DNA of 64,000 nucleotides, taken from positions 248,001 through 312,000 of the forward strand of contig JANUWF010002282.1 in the NCBI GenBank assembly GCA_026120185.1. The letters are read 5' to 3'. A program made the position numbers and the translations under genes. Shown here in pieces: positions 1 to 11,481 of the stretch. The stretch is from Voacanga thouarsii. Its lineage: Eukaryota; Streptophyta; Magnoliopsida; Gentianales; Apocynaceae. Under the pieces are notes generated by a model, which was not told the DNA's origin, made no database searches, and was given only the letters and a program-made list of their open reading frames with translations. Each line of letters starts with the position of its first letter. The first letter of the stretch is position 1.

Positions 1-481
1 TATATATATTGTTGAGATTGAAGCATGAACATTTGTATGATTGTGAAGGGGATGAGATTTATGCATGGAATGATTATCTTGATTGATTGTGTGATGATTT
101 GAGGTTTGATGCATGAAGTATTTGAGATAAAGCATGCTAGAGATTATGTCACATTTGGTGAATAGAATTTATATGCATGTTAGATTATTGAAGCCATGAT
201 CATATTTATGCTAGTAGAGGTTAGATCATGTCTTAATAAATTTAGATCTATGCTTATGTGCAAGATTTGGTCGGTTTGATGAATGGAAGGATTGCATATG
301 TTCTTGATTGTGGTTAGCCATAGGAAATTGAATCATGATCTAGTTGTCCCTAAACTAATTTTACTTCTTGAATAAAATAATGTTTCTTTTGTATTTTCGG
401 AAAAACCCTAGGAAGGGTAGATTTGGACTATCATAAACAATAAGGATATTTTAGTCAAATAAATAATAGCTTTGCTAGAAA

Positions 482-517
<36 letters not shown>

Positions 518-2165
518 GTGTGTGTGTGTGTGTTATTTAAAATAATGAAATCAATTAAAGCCTTTTATGGAAATAATTATGATTAGTGAAATATTTATTA
601 CTACAAATTTGATTATTGTCTTTTAATCAAAACCCAATAATAATTTATTTATTATTTTTCCAACAAGACTCATTAAATTCATTTTCAACTAATTTTAGCT
701 ATCAATTATTTTCTAACAACTAAAGTACTAATAAATCATTATTTCACCTAAAACTTCTTAGGACTCTTGATCAAATAAACTCTAAGTTTTCCTTAATAAG
801 ATTTAAGCTTTCAACTTATTAAAATTTATTTCCAAAACCATTAATTATTTTAAATATCACACTAGGCTCAACTCTTAAACCTATTTACTTAGTGTTTAAC
901 CGTAAAGCTTGGGACACTAGGATCATGGTAGTAGTAAGCTGTGTTGATTTAAAATTGAGGAAGTGGATTGTGGCTTGGAATTGATTGTGATTTGTATTTG
1001 CCAATGTGGGGTTAGGTCAGCTGTTGGAGACTTTGTTGTTGTGAGCAAGAATTAGGTAATCTCCTGCATAAAACCTAATTGATGTGAAATGTTTTCTTAT
1101 GGCAAGCCAAATGTAGAGTGTATGGACACTCATTTATGTAAAGGCAATTGAGGGTGGGATTCTTCCTTATTTCAAACAATTGAATTATTGAGCAGATTTA
1201 CTCGAACTCAAAATACTTTCTAAAACTGATTTTGATAACGACTTTGGAGATCCCTAAATTGCCAGTTTTATGTGGAATAATGTTTTGTTCATTTTATCCC
1301 AAGTAGGAAACGTTGTTGAGTACTCAATAAGGGTGGACTACTAGGAGTAGTCCTTGAGGGGTTAGGGTAAGTCTCTCAGTAGGTGGCCACCTCTGAGGGG
1401 TGAGTCCTTCCCGGATAGGACGTCAGTCCAGTGGGTTGTGCCGGTCCGAGCTAGCAGTGTTCTTTTTAGTCAAGTGACTGTGTTTTACCGGAATGGACAC
1501 CCGGTTGTTGTTTCGGTATAGAGAAGGAGGAGTATCTTGCCCAGTAGGCCGATCACCTACTTTTGTCGGTCTACACAAAGTGTGGCATTCTGACCGGCGG
1601 TATGCACAAAGTGTGGCATACTGACCATCTGGTTGTGGGACCCAACGTGTGGTAACCCATAATCCTTTCTTATGAGTGGTTGATTTTGTTGATCATGTAT
1701 GGTTGGAATAGCTAAAACGCCACTCTTACTTTTAACTAATGTTTATTGCTTACCAATATTTCTCTTATAAAGATTTTGCACTTTGCATCCATGAACTGCT
1801 TTCACTAAACACCTAAAGCACACATGGACTTACTGAGATTTCTGTCTCATCACCTTTTTACCATGATTTTAGGTCGATCCTGCTGTGGGGATGAGTAGCT
1901 AGTAGTATCTGCCTTGGAAGAGATTGTTGTCATTTAATTCTATGTATTACTTTGGGGAGACAAGAGTGGATAATTTTATTTATGGTTTTGTTTTGGGAAT
2001 TCATGGATTTATTCTTGGAGTTTTCTTTGGGTTGTAATAAATTTTTAAGTTAAAGTATTATTTTTATTCCGCAATTTTATTTGTGTGACCTAGTTATAAA
2101 GACCCCTTGTCCTTTAGACGGGGCGACATCCCCAGCCCTGGCGGGCCTAGGTAGCGGGCATTACA
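1..2165 (+). repeat. Gypsy LTR, 3' part (element D)
   Basis: The stretch aligns closely with the last 2.1 kb of the element A LTRs (about 42,930-45,020 and 50,470-52,569). Shared blocks include the run near 1320-1660 and the terminal block with AAGACCCCTTGTCC followed by GGGGCGACATCCCC. It ends in TTACA directly before a primer site, so it is the 3' part of a 5' LTR whose start lies outside the window. It is diverged from A by many substitutions and small indels, so it is an older or sister copy. No gene is seen inside it. Confidence 0.9.
484..533. repeat. TA/TG microsatellite
   Basis: A run of TA dinucleotides passes into a run of TG dinucleotides. It lies inside the element D LTR. The matching place in the element A LTRs has no such run, so it expanded in this copy. 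Confidence 0.85.
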
Positions 2166-2180
2166 AGTGGTATCAGAGCC
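2166..2180 (+). other. Primer binding site of element D
   Basis: AGTGGTATCAGAGCC follows the LTR end directly. TGGTATCAGAGC is complementary to the 3' end of plant initiator methionine tRNA and is the usual primer site of plant gypsy chromoviruses and many copia elements. It fixes the plus orientation of element D. Confidence 0.92.
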
Positions 2181-2264
2181 TAGATTATAGGCAAATATTG
2201 ATGATATATGTTATATTTATTTAAGTTTAAATCTTCATCTAACCTATCTTATTGATGTTGTAGG

Positions 2265-2467
2265 ATGGTTAGACTGCTTAGGACCGCGAGAAAAGGGCAG
2301 CAGTGGCACCCGCCTTACTATCTAGACCAGGAGAACCTTCCAGTTCCCCAGCCTACCCTCAACCAGTTGTCCCTATGGAGGATAACAGTGATGATGAGAT
2401 TGACCTTATGGAGGATAGCAGTGAGGACGAGGTCTAGATCCTTGAGCCACCTCCAATCCCGGTGATA
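2265..2467 (+). pseudogene. Acidic leader ORF, broken 5' fragment (element D)
   Basis: The ATG follows GATGTTGTAGG, as in element A at 45,119. The first 29 or so codons (MVRLLRTARKG, then a Pro-rich stretch with two PVPQP-like motifs) match the intact A protein. A small indel then shifts the frame, so the acidic stretch is read in another phase and ends early. The homology stops abruptly at about 2467, where a copia LTR begins, so the rest of element D has been lost. The function of this ORF is unknown. Confidence 0.8.
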
Positions 2468-3444
2468 TTTATTAATTCTCTAATTAATAAATCCATATTT
2501 AGCATATCAAGAGCGACATCTAGAAATGACTCTTGAACACCCAAAAGTCTAGAAAGTCAAGTGGCTTGACATGAACCTTTCAATAGCAAATTATTAGTGC
2601 AATAAACTCCTTTCACCATACAATATCTCATTCAGTCTAGAGCATGGAATTAGTGCCAACTCCCTCCAGAATATTATTAATTCTGGCCCGAATATGTTAG
2701 TACTTGTTCAAGAAATCCATTACTTGATATGTGTATCAATTGGAACCATTTCCATCACATAGTCGCCCTGGCCAAGGACTTCATGAGTAATGATTTCTAC
2801 AAGTGGCCTTGAGATATACTCTCCTACTATTAGGAGTGGTGAATCCTTTATTGACTTTCTCAACTACTTTCGTTTACTTTACGTTGTACCCAATATCCAT
2901 CCCATAGGCAGTCCTAGATAAGACTCTAAAGATTAGAATTAAAGTACAACGCTCGTTAAACAATGTACCTTGGAGATCTCAAGTCTGAGGATACTTGCAC
3001 ACTTACTATAATGAGATTCTATCACTGACACTAAATAGTTATCCAAGTGATTATCTCATAGCTAGGTCATCCAATGAACTTGTTCCAAAACAAGCATCCA
3101 CACGTTAATCTTGAGTATCCCAATACTCACGGATATGAGAACCACCGCTTGATCCAATCAAGAGATATAACATGTGCCAGTCTTAGCGTATTAATAATGT
3201 CCCATCTTATTAATACTATGACTGGGAATTATTTAAGTACAAACACTGCATAGTGTAGTAGGAATCTCACATCATAATCTCTATCATGATTTCCTTAACA
3301 CTGTGTTGTACTAGGGACTTTATCTAACGGTTGGTACACATATTTAGATATAACAATCAATCTGAAAGATAAAGAATGCCTCTTATTAATTTAATATGCA
3401 ATATACATGGTACAAGTGATTGCCTCTAGAGCACAACACTAACA
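2468..3444 (-). repeat. Copia LTR, truncated (3' LTR of remnant E)
   Basis: It aligns with the last 970 bp or so of the complete solo LTR at 31,926-33,529. Shared blocks include CACCATACAATATCTCATTC, the run of Trp/Ile-poor AT sequence near 3100-3300, and the end GCCTCTAGAGCACAACACTAACA. On the minus strand it begins TGTTAGTGTT, next to a polypurine tract. About 630 bp of the far side are missing because of the breakpoint at 2467/2468. Confidence 0.88.
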
Positions 3445-3460
3445 AACTCCCACTTGCACT
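3445..3460 (-). other. Polypurine tract of copia remnant E
   Basis: On the minus strand the sequence reads TGCAAGTGGGAGTT just before the LTR start TGTTAG. This is the common form of the plus-strand priming site in plant copia elements. It confirms that the LTR at 2468-3444 is the 3' LTR of the pol fragment to the right. Confidence 0.85.
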
Positions 3461-3461
3461 A

Positions 3462-4789
3462 GAGCCAATCATTCATGTATCAAATACCAAATGACTCAAT
3501 ATGTTTATCATGTTTCTTCTGGGAAAACGCTTTAGTGAGTGGATCAGCTATGTTCTGATCCGTGGAATCCTCTCTATCTTTACATCTCCCCTATCTATGA
3601 TTTCTCTAATTAGATGATAGCGTCTAAGTACATGCTTGGATCGTTGATGAGACCGTGGTTCCTTTGCCTGTGCAATGGCTCCATTGTTGTCACAATACAA
3701 AGGTATCGAATCAACAATGCTGGGCACCACTCCAAGTTCAGTGATGAACTTCTTGATCCATACTACTTCTTTAGCTGCTTCAGAAGCTGCTATGTACTCT
3801 GCTTCAGTAGTCGAATCGATAGTAGTCTCTTATTTGGAGCTCTTCCAACTAACTGCCCCACCACCTAATGTAAATACATAGCCAGATTGTGATTTGAAGT
3901 CGTCCTTATCAGATTGAAAGTTGGCATCAGTATACCCTCTTACTTGTAAATCACCATCTCCATATATCAAGAATGCATCCTTAGTCCTCCGTAAGTACTT
4001 AAGAATATTCTTTACAGCCGCCCAGTGACCCTCTCCAGGAGCAGATTGGTATCTGCTCATCAAACTAAGAGCACACGATACATCGGGCCTAGTACATATC
4101 ATTGCATATATGATAGACCCAATTGCCGAAGCATATGGAATTCTACTCATGTGATCCCTTTCATCTTGTGTCTTTGGAGACATCGACTTTGAAAGGCTTA
4201 CACCATGTGTCATAGGTAAGAATACTCTTTTGGATTGATCCATGCTGAACCTTTTCAACACTTTGTCTATGTATGTAGACTGTGAAAGACCTAGCAACCT
4301 TCTAGATCTATCTCTATAGATCTTTATTCCCAGAATATAGGTTGCTTCTCCAAGGTCTTTCATGGAGAACATCTTGGACAACCAAATCTTCACTGATTGA
4401 AGAGTGGAAACATCATTTCCTATAAGCAATATGTCATCTACATAAAGCAATAGGAAAACAACTTTACTCCCACTAACCTTCTTGTACACACAAGGTTCAT
4501 CCATGTTTTGAATGAAACCAAAATCTTTAATTGTCTCATCAAAACGGATATTCAAACTCGTAGATGCTTGTTTAAGTCCATAAATAGACCTTCGCAACTT
4601 GCACACCTTTGTGCTATCTTTGGATATGAAACCTTCAGGCTGTGTCATATACACTTCATCAATCAGGTTTCCATTAAGGAAAGTTGTTTTCACATCCATT
4701 TGCCAGACCTCATAATCGTAATGAGCGGCAATGGCTAGGAGTATTCTTATGGATTTCAACATCGCAACTGGTGTTTTCATATCCTCCAT
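3462..4789 (-). pseudogene. Copia reverse transcriptase-RNase H fragment
   Basis: This is the C-terminal half of a Ty1/copia polyprotein, which would copy the element's RNA into DNA. Read from 4789 downwards it shows the RT motif QMDV near residue 30, the catalytic YVDD (LLLYVDDILLIG, about residue 120), then the RNase H part with GYTDANFQSD and, after a stop near 3828, the TTEAEY and CDNNGAI blocks. Breaks: a nonsense codon where the family has a Gln (SSK-stop-ETT), a frameshift after RIP, and a stop in place of Trp near the C-terminus. Gag, protease, integrase and the N-terminal part of RT are absent at this end. The first residues continue the copia gag to the right, which points to a recombination junction near 4780. 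Confidence 0.9.
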
Positions 4790-7216
4790 ATTCTCTGCAT
4801 TTAGGTCTGCTTAATCCACTCTTATTCTCTAAAGGTTTCTGTTTAAGATTATTCTTCTATTGAATTCCTTATTTTCTTGTTGAAAGGTCTGCTAAACGGT
4901 TTCCTCTTCTCCTTTTATCTCCCCATAGGCTTGTTGAATTGCCATTCAGAAGGCCAAATTCATCATTTGATCCACTATTGTCATCAAAATTGCATTTATC
5001 TTTCAAGGCAACTCATTTCTTCTTAGATTTTGGCTAAGTTTGAAGATTCAAGTCATAGGTTTGCAATGATCCTATAAGGCAACCTAATCATATTGTTAAC
5101 ACATCCCTACAATCTTCATTCGTAGCAACTTTGGAACAAAATCGAGGTGGTAGAGATCTAATGCCTTACAAATCAACTTTTCTTCAAAATATTGTTATCC
5201 TAATTGAAATGTCTAATTAGCAATATATTTTAATTTGCTATGAAATACGACAATGGTTTCATGTTCACCCATCCTTTTATTAGGGATATGCCTTTATAGT
5301 TAATTTGTACTTATACTATTGTCGTTATGTATTATGTAATAATACGAGGTATTTTTTTTCTATGAATAGTACATTTAGTTTTGTGGTCATCAAGTATGTG
5401 ACTTGATAGTAAAACCTTGCAATTAATACAATGACTATTCTTAAACTGTCCCTGATTGATTATTATTAGTGAACAAATAATAAATTAAGATTAGTATGTT
5501 TGTGACTTCATAGCTATGTTTTACTGGTCATGGATATATGTGATATTAATTCAAAACATAAATAAATGTTAAAGAACATTATGTTGGACATGACCCACTG
5601 TAAAAGTACTTCAAGGAACATTTCATATGTACTTTCTAGCTATAATGATATTAAAAGTCCTTCGGCCTAAATTCATCATATTTTCCTACTTGATAAATTC
5701 TATGTTTTGACGTTGTTTAAAGTTGTCTTTAACCAGATAATAAATTAGACTACTGTTGGATATAGAATAAATCAATGAGAGGAATATGATTGATAGTGAA
5801 GGAATTTATCCCTCTTAATTATGGGAGAGATATCTATGGGTCCCTTGATAAGTTAGACTGTTAAAATACATGGTCGTGCTCAAATATATCAATCTAAGAA
5901 ATTGATATCATTTGTTTGAATAGTCTACTATGAGATCAAGAAATAATTGATTAAGCTTAATAAGGATAACATGCTCTGTGCCTTATGCTTAATCTGGATA
6001 TCGTGTGACAAAAGGACTAAATATAAATTATGGTTTGGTTCAAAGAAATCACTCATCTTCATTTAACTTGGATAGTTATAATGTTTTGCTAGAAACTGCT
6101 TATAACTTGTGGACCATTTAAATGTGATTTGGACACACTGCCAGTGTTAAATGAACCTACAAGGTCACACAATAAGCGAACTTATTAGGTTATTCTTCTA
6201 GTAACCAAATTCGATGAAACTGAAAATATGTCTAAGTTAATCGAACATAGAACATTTACTAGATACAATGAATTTGGAAATATATCCACATTTGATGTAT
6301 CTGAATGATGTCCAGATTGTAAGAATCTGACTCGATAAATTAATTAGTTAAATTACCGAGATAATGGCAGAATCTTATCATATCAATTTTAATTTAATTT
6401 GAATTTAAAATAAAATATGATAAGATATTATCAGAGTTGGACTCTAAGAGGTTCGGAGGGGGTTTTAAGAAAATCCTAGCCGTATTATCAAGAGAGCCGT
6501 TCTGTTAAAATATTCGTGCCTCCATTCACCAGAAAAGCAAGACTCTTAAGCCCCAGGTGCTAACACTCTCGGAGTAACGAGTTAGTTCGCTGTGTGTATC
6601 CGATAGAGGACGTTCGCACACTGTAGCGTCTGGTGATCGTTCGGGTTGCACGTATGACAGCACAATCAAAATCGAAGGATCTTGATTACGCCGAACATAG
6701 GTAATTTTGTAAATCTTAGATATTCTTATTCGTTTATTTGGGTCCTCAGAAGGGATTCGTGGATGTTTTCCGCATTTAGGAATCTACGAATCCTAACACC
6801 TTTAGTTTCTTGAATGTGTTGTTGACATCTACAACTTTGTCATTCTCATATTACTTTTTCATTAATATGCTATTTGCAACTTTTCCAATGCATCTTTAGC
6901 TGATATGCATGTTGAAATCGACTTGAACTCATCAAGACCAGTAATAGTAAAAAATTGTATTCAATATTTTTGTATTAGCATTGTCAAGATGACATTCAGT
7001 GTCAGTCCACAAATCCATTATTTTTTCTTTCCATGCACTAGTACTTGCATTTGTTATTGTTGGGGGTTTCCATCCTTGTACAATAGTTTTCCAAGCTACA
7101 ATGTCAATATTTTTTATGAAGATTTTCACCCTATTTTTTTAATAAGCATAATTTGATCCTTATTTTAGCAATGGTGGTCAAGTGACAGATCCTGCTTCTT
7201 TCATTTGATTAGACAT
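4790..7216 (-). pseudogene. Copia gag, split by a solo LTR
   Basis: Read from the ATG at 7216 downwards: an N-terminal MSNQMKEAG, then a block KIFIKNIDIVAWKTIVQG typical of plant copia gag (DUF4219/UBN2-like), up to about 6804. After the solo LTR at 5278-6798 the frame resumes with an ET-I-x3-FHSKL, IAN, FQLG and EKLICKAL pattern, also typical of copia gag. Several stops and frameshifts interrupt it, so it is not translatable. No clear CCHC knuckle was found near 4900-5050. It meets the RT fragment at about 4780 with protease and integrase missing. Confidence 0.75.
5278..6798 (+). mobile_element. Solo LTR, copia-like family G, copy 1
   Basis: This 1521-bp segment is flanked by the direct 5-bp repeat CCTTT (5273-5277 and 6799-6803). 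It ends TCCTAACA; the start TATTAGGGATATG is a decayed TGTTGGGGATATG. It aligns along its length with the solo LTR at 14,129-15,571. No internal element sequence is present, so it arose by recombination between two LTRs. Its start resembles copia LTRs (ATGCTCTAGAG in copy 2), which suggests plus orientation. It interrupts a copia gag. Confidence 0.92.
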
Positions 7217-7280
7217 GGTTTTCTAGATGAAATACCAATATCGCACTTGCTAAATTAGTAGGAACTCCAATACAATGAAC

Positions 7281-7295
7281 TGTTCTGATACCATT
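7281..7295 (-). other. Primer binding site of the gag-bearing copia element
   Basis: On the minus strand the sequence is AATGGTATCAGAACA. TGGTATCAGA matches the tRNA-iMet primer site. It lies 65 bp upstream of the gag ATG at 7216, as expected for a copia leader. Confidence 0.8.
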
Positions 7296-8088
7296 TGGAT
7301 GGTTTAATTTATAGTGTTATTGTTAAATTTTCTTGTTGAAATTGCATTAGTTTGACAAATAGAAATAGAAAGTTGAATAAACTTAGGAAATTGTTAATGC
7401 AATTCAGCTATCAACAATCTTACGTCTTTGGGTCCTAAATCAGTAAAAAAATCCACTTGAACTTTAACTAAGTTATAAGAAATACACTTATTTCAATCAT
7501 CAAGTGATCTCTAACGGACTCTAATAGAACACTACGCCATTCTTGGTTAAACTCCTAAAGACTTTTGCTGAACCTAAGTATCTCGATTGAACTCCTTCGA
7601 ATCTTTGTTGCTTCGTCACAACGATTCTTCATTTAACTCAAAGAAACCTTTCCACCATAAAAGTATTTAATTTGAAGAAGAATAGTTCAAGTCCTTCAGG
7701 AAGATGATATATTATTGCAACAACTAACCCGAATCATGAAGCATACTTTAATACTAAGAACTAGACAATTCCATCAATGGTGTATGCTTCAAGAACATTC
7801 AAAATATTTGCATGAATACCTCACACTTTTTTTCCTTGACTAAAAGAATCTGAATGAGTTTCGTCCTTATTCTCCTGTTGTTTTCAAAAAAGCTTTGGTC
7901 GTTTTTATATAGAACAATAGAGTCTTTATTTATTTTTATTGGATTAGGAATCTATTTAATGCATTATAGCTTGCTAAATCTTTACAATTCCAATTTCACT
8001 TCGATTCTAATGTTTTCGTGAATAAAATCCTCATAATAGCTTCTCTAACATTCATCCCAGATTCTCTAGGATTCCATTTCGTAATCCA
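7296..8088 (-). repeat. Probable 5' LTR of the gag-bearing copia element
   Basis: The LTR must begin at TGGAT next to the primer site. The far boundary is not certain: an ATCCA at 8084-8088 would pair with the TGGAT end, but no target duplication is visible. The sequence shows no similarity by eye to the LTR at 2468-3444, so the gag here and the RT to the left seem to come from two different elements. Confidence 0.45.
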
Positions 8089-8600
8089 ACTCAAATTAAT
8101 CATGCATCAAAATATTACTAATACAATCATTAAACAGTTTTCAAAGACATTTTCAGTGTTGTCAAAGATTCCTTATGAAGATACTCGTTAGACATCAGTC
8201 TTGACAATGACCTTAACAAAATAAGTTGGTCAGGAAATGAGAAAGCTTAAATTAAAGAATTCCCTTTGAATGCAACAGAATTGAACAATTATGAATTTCA
8301 ATTTCACCATGTAGATATAAGGAACAATATGAATGCCAACCATGGTTTTGCTCACAGCATTAAAAGCTTGACTAAGTTGTAGGTCCCACCACTTTCCATA
8401 TTTGAATTCTCTCCTTCCCAAGTTAATGCAATTGCACAAATTCAATGGTGTTGAAATACATCCCAATGCAAAACTTGGTAACGAAACCCAAAGTAATTAA
8501 ATTCCAAGGAGAGATACAATAAACAAAATGCGTTCATATATAGCTTGTGCAATACATTGATAGTTGTCAATTCTCCTAGCTTTTTGTATTGAATAAATTC
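8089..8600. other. No recognisable feature
   Basis: AT-rich sequence. A 78-codon minus-strand reading frame near 8230-8466 has no motif I recognise. It may hold upstream sequence of the B3 gene that starts at 8768. Confidence 0.5.
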
Positions 8601-8604
8601 TCAC

Positions 8605-8669
8605 CCCCCCCCCCCTTCCCCCGCCCCCTAACATCTCTATCTATGTGTGTCTCTCGCTCTCTCTCTTTC

Positions 8670-8724
<55 letters not shown>

Positions 8725-8735
8725 AACACACACAG
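8605..8735. repeat. Poly-C, CT and CA repeats
   Basis: A poly-C tract interrupted by TT and G is followed by a long CT run (about 8665-8704) and a CA run (8705-8733). It ends about 30 bp before the ATG at 8768. CT runs are common in plant 5' leaders (Y patch), so this may be the 5' UTR of the B3 gene. Confidence 0.85.
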
Positions 8736-8767
8736 AAGAACGAAAGCCTTCGAGGGTAAAAAGAAGA

Positions 8768-10086
8768 ATGCATGCTCAAGTGAAGGGCAAGATTCCGAAA
8801 GAAAATTCGGCTGATTTCTTTCACAGGGCAGCTTTTCGAAGGGTTTTCACTCATGGCCTAAACTTCTATACAGTGGTAAATCCCAGCTTTTAATTATAAG
8901 ATCTACAGCCAGACTTAGAATGAAAATTTTCTTCTTGGATGCATATATTCATTTTTCTTCATAAAAGCATCCACAATAAATGTATGTTCGAGCTAATTTG
9001 TTGTCTTTCTAGCCTTTTTGCTAGAGATTCCTGAGACGAAAAATTCCAAAGCTCAATGTAGATTCACAGACCAATTATCATTTTGATGTATCAGAATTTA
9101 GTAATACCCCAGTTAAATTCAATAACATCCAAAGAAATACAAGGTTAAATGCTAAGAACTTTATATAAGGGGCAATGAGTTGATAAAAAGTGCAAAATCA
9201 ACTCTACTGTATTTTCGTTGGCTGCAATTAGTTTTGCCAATAATTAATTTTTACGTAGTATATTTTACTATAATTGCTCCTTTGATAATATCTTCAAAGC
9301 ATCATTCTTGTCATGTTTCCTTTCTTGGCTATTTTTATTTTTTTTACATTAATTTCCTGGCTTTAAAAACTCAAAATTTGTTAAAATTATCTGTAAAATA
9401 AAAAAACAGATAAAGGATAAAACATATCATTTTCCTTGAGCGATAGAGTCTTTCTACTTCTTCATTCTTGATAATTTTTCTTTTGTTATTTATTGTTATA
9501 TGGATGTTGTTCATTTCACAATGAGCTTAAGCGGTATTCTTTACATTGATCCAGGAAGCCTTCGTAAGACAAAGGAGACAATCTACAAGATGCATGTTTT
9601 TCAATTTGAAGCCAAATTTTCTAACTTACATGTTTCTCTCACCCATTGTAGCGACTTCCAACAGCTTTTGTGGCCCATATGAAGGAAGAGGTGCCTGATA
9701 CTGCTACTTTAAGGGGTTCGTCAGGTGGCAGTTGGTGTGTTAAAGTAGTAAAAGAGGAAGAAGGAATTTTTCTCGAAGACGGTTGGGAAAAGTTTCGGGA
9801 TGATCATAATTTGTCTCTTGGTGATGTTTTGCTCTTTCGCAATTTTCGAAATTGGTGCTTTAATGTGCAAGTCTTTGGCTCTAATGGATTGCAGAGAAGA
9901 TTGAAAGATTCCAGGGAAAAGGAAAATAAAGTCCAGAAAAGAAAATCCGATTTGGTGTGTCATGATGAGCAAACTAAAAAATCACGAATGGTAATTAATG
10001 AAAATAAGATTGCTGAATACAAAGAAAGTGAAAAAGCTTGCAATTCAGCTTTACGTAGGATTCCTGTTCCTAACAAGCAAGGTTAG
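8768..10086 (+). CDS. B3-domain protein (REM-like), two exons
   Basis: A putative DNA-binding protein. Proposed exon 1 is 8768-8875 (36 codons, containing KENSADFFHRAAF), with donor GTG|GTAAAT. Proposed exon 2 starts at 9652 after TTGTAG, in phase 0, with RLPTAFVAHM. Exon 2 then shows the B3 pattern: GSWCVKV, GWEKF, DDHNLSLGDVLLF, CFNVQVFG. A basic Lys/Arg-rich stretch (KVQKRKSD and KKSRM) follows. The exon 2 frame ends with a stop at 10,084-10,086, but a donor-like CAAG|GTTAGA sits immediately before it, so the gene may continue into the Myb/SANT exon at 11,495. No stop or frameshift is seen in the domain. The B3 call is good; the first exon and the true end are inferred. Confidence 0.7.
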
Positions 10087-10799
10087 AAATCTTTCACCTT
10101 TGTAATTACAAGCAAAGTATTGCATACATTATCATCTTCACCTATTACACGCATTGTTAATTACAAGAAAACAATAAGAAGCAATTCCGATTTACATGAA
10201 AAGCATTCTTAGATTTCTTTTCCTTCCATAACTGTTATGGAATCGCTACTTGCTACCTTTTATTGTTTACTTCTATAATTACAAAAGATACCGTATGCAT
10301 AAAAAAACATGTGAAACAATACTTTTTTAAGAACAAGTTTAAGAACAAGTTTATCTTACTTGTTTGCATTACTGTGCACCCTGAACAATACTTTTTTTAA
10401 ATTAGACTTTATTTAGAAACAATCTTTTCTTTGGTCACTTATTTTTGTCTCAATTTCTAAAAATTCATGTTGCACAAAAAGTTGCTTAGTACATATGACA
10501 ACTCCAACTTGTATAATTTATGTGCCAATTGTTCTTTCATTTTTTAATTAAAAAATAAAAACCACCACGAGGTAGGAGCTTAGGGATAGACAAACCTGTT
10601 TACTAAAGAAGGAAACAATACAAATGGAAATTGTTCTTTCACATTTTTTTTCTAGTCATTCGGTGCTTGGATAAGGGGTTTGCCAAGACCTCTACCACAT
10701 TATTAATTTCAAAACAATAAACTACAAGCAGGGGGACATTAGCCTTACCTCCAAACAATTTGTACAAGTCTTAGAGTTGGAACTCTTTACCTATCTAAG
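10087..10799. other. Non-coding; intron or intergenic
   Basis: AT-rich sequence with short homopolymer runs and no open frame with motifs. If the B3 and Myb/SANT exons form one gene, this is the 5' part of its long intron. Confidence 0.5.
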
Positions 10800-11125
10800 T
10801 GACAAATACCTTTAGTGCGCTGAGGAAGTGCTGAAAAAGAATGAAAGTAACATTTACATTATGAGAAGATGCAAACTTAGCAATATCATCTGCCTCATTA
10901 CCCTGCCGAAGAACATGAACGATTTGGATAAATTAGAAACCAGAAATTAACTTCATCGATAAGTATGTTGAAACTTCCAAAAACGTTCTATATGATTTGA
11001 GATCCACTAAACCACCAAAGCTGAATCATTTTAGACTTGCAAGTTTCAGAAATCGTATTGCAGAGCCAACTTTAAGCCACATTCCAAAGCCAATAACTCA
11101 GCAAACAATAAGTCATCACAAGAGT
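10800..11125 (-). pseudogene. LINE-type RNase H domain relic
   Basis: On the minus strand, one frame near 11,105-11,054 gives ELLALECGLKLALQYDF. Another frame near 10,920-10,860 gives VLRQGNEADDIAKFAS. Both match the RVT_3-type RNase H-like domain found at the end of plant LINE polyproteins: the AE-x-LAL-x2-GL helix and the RQGN-x-ADxLA ending. The two blocks are in different frames with stops between them, so it is an old fragment. No reverse transcriptase or poly-A tail is visible next to it. Confidence 0.6.
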
Positions 11126-11481
11126 CAACATATCTAGAAAATGATATCACATTAACCTTAATTTGATGTGTACAAAGTGTAAATAGGAGCATGATATCAA
11201 TAGGTGGACATAACACACAACCGCTAGGAAACTTTTCAAATCCCTGGTTACTAGGGTATTCTTAACCTCATTATCTCAGGGTTTCTCATAGTAAACTGAC
11301 ATTTCTATGTTACTTGGATTGCCAATACATATCATCAGATTGGCCACACATACCCAGTTAAGGTTTTGTGCATTATGCTTTTATACGATATATAAACTTC
11401 CATCAATATCACTGATTCTGTATCTATAGAAGTTTCAAATTTTGTTCGATCTTCTGTGTCAAATCCATTCCTAACCAAAGC

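Noticed and set aside
3614..3881. Plus-strand frames opposite the copia RNase H
   Set aside because: They are antisense shadows of the minus-strand RT-RNase H fragment.
7296..8088. Treating the two copia pieces as one element with matching LTRs
   Set aside because: The left LTR and the sequence right of the primer site share no visible similarity, and their LTR ends differ.
8645..8854. Open frames over the CT/CA repeat on both strands
   Set aside because: They encode only Ser-Leu, Arg-Glu or Thr-His repeats produced by the microsatellite.
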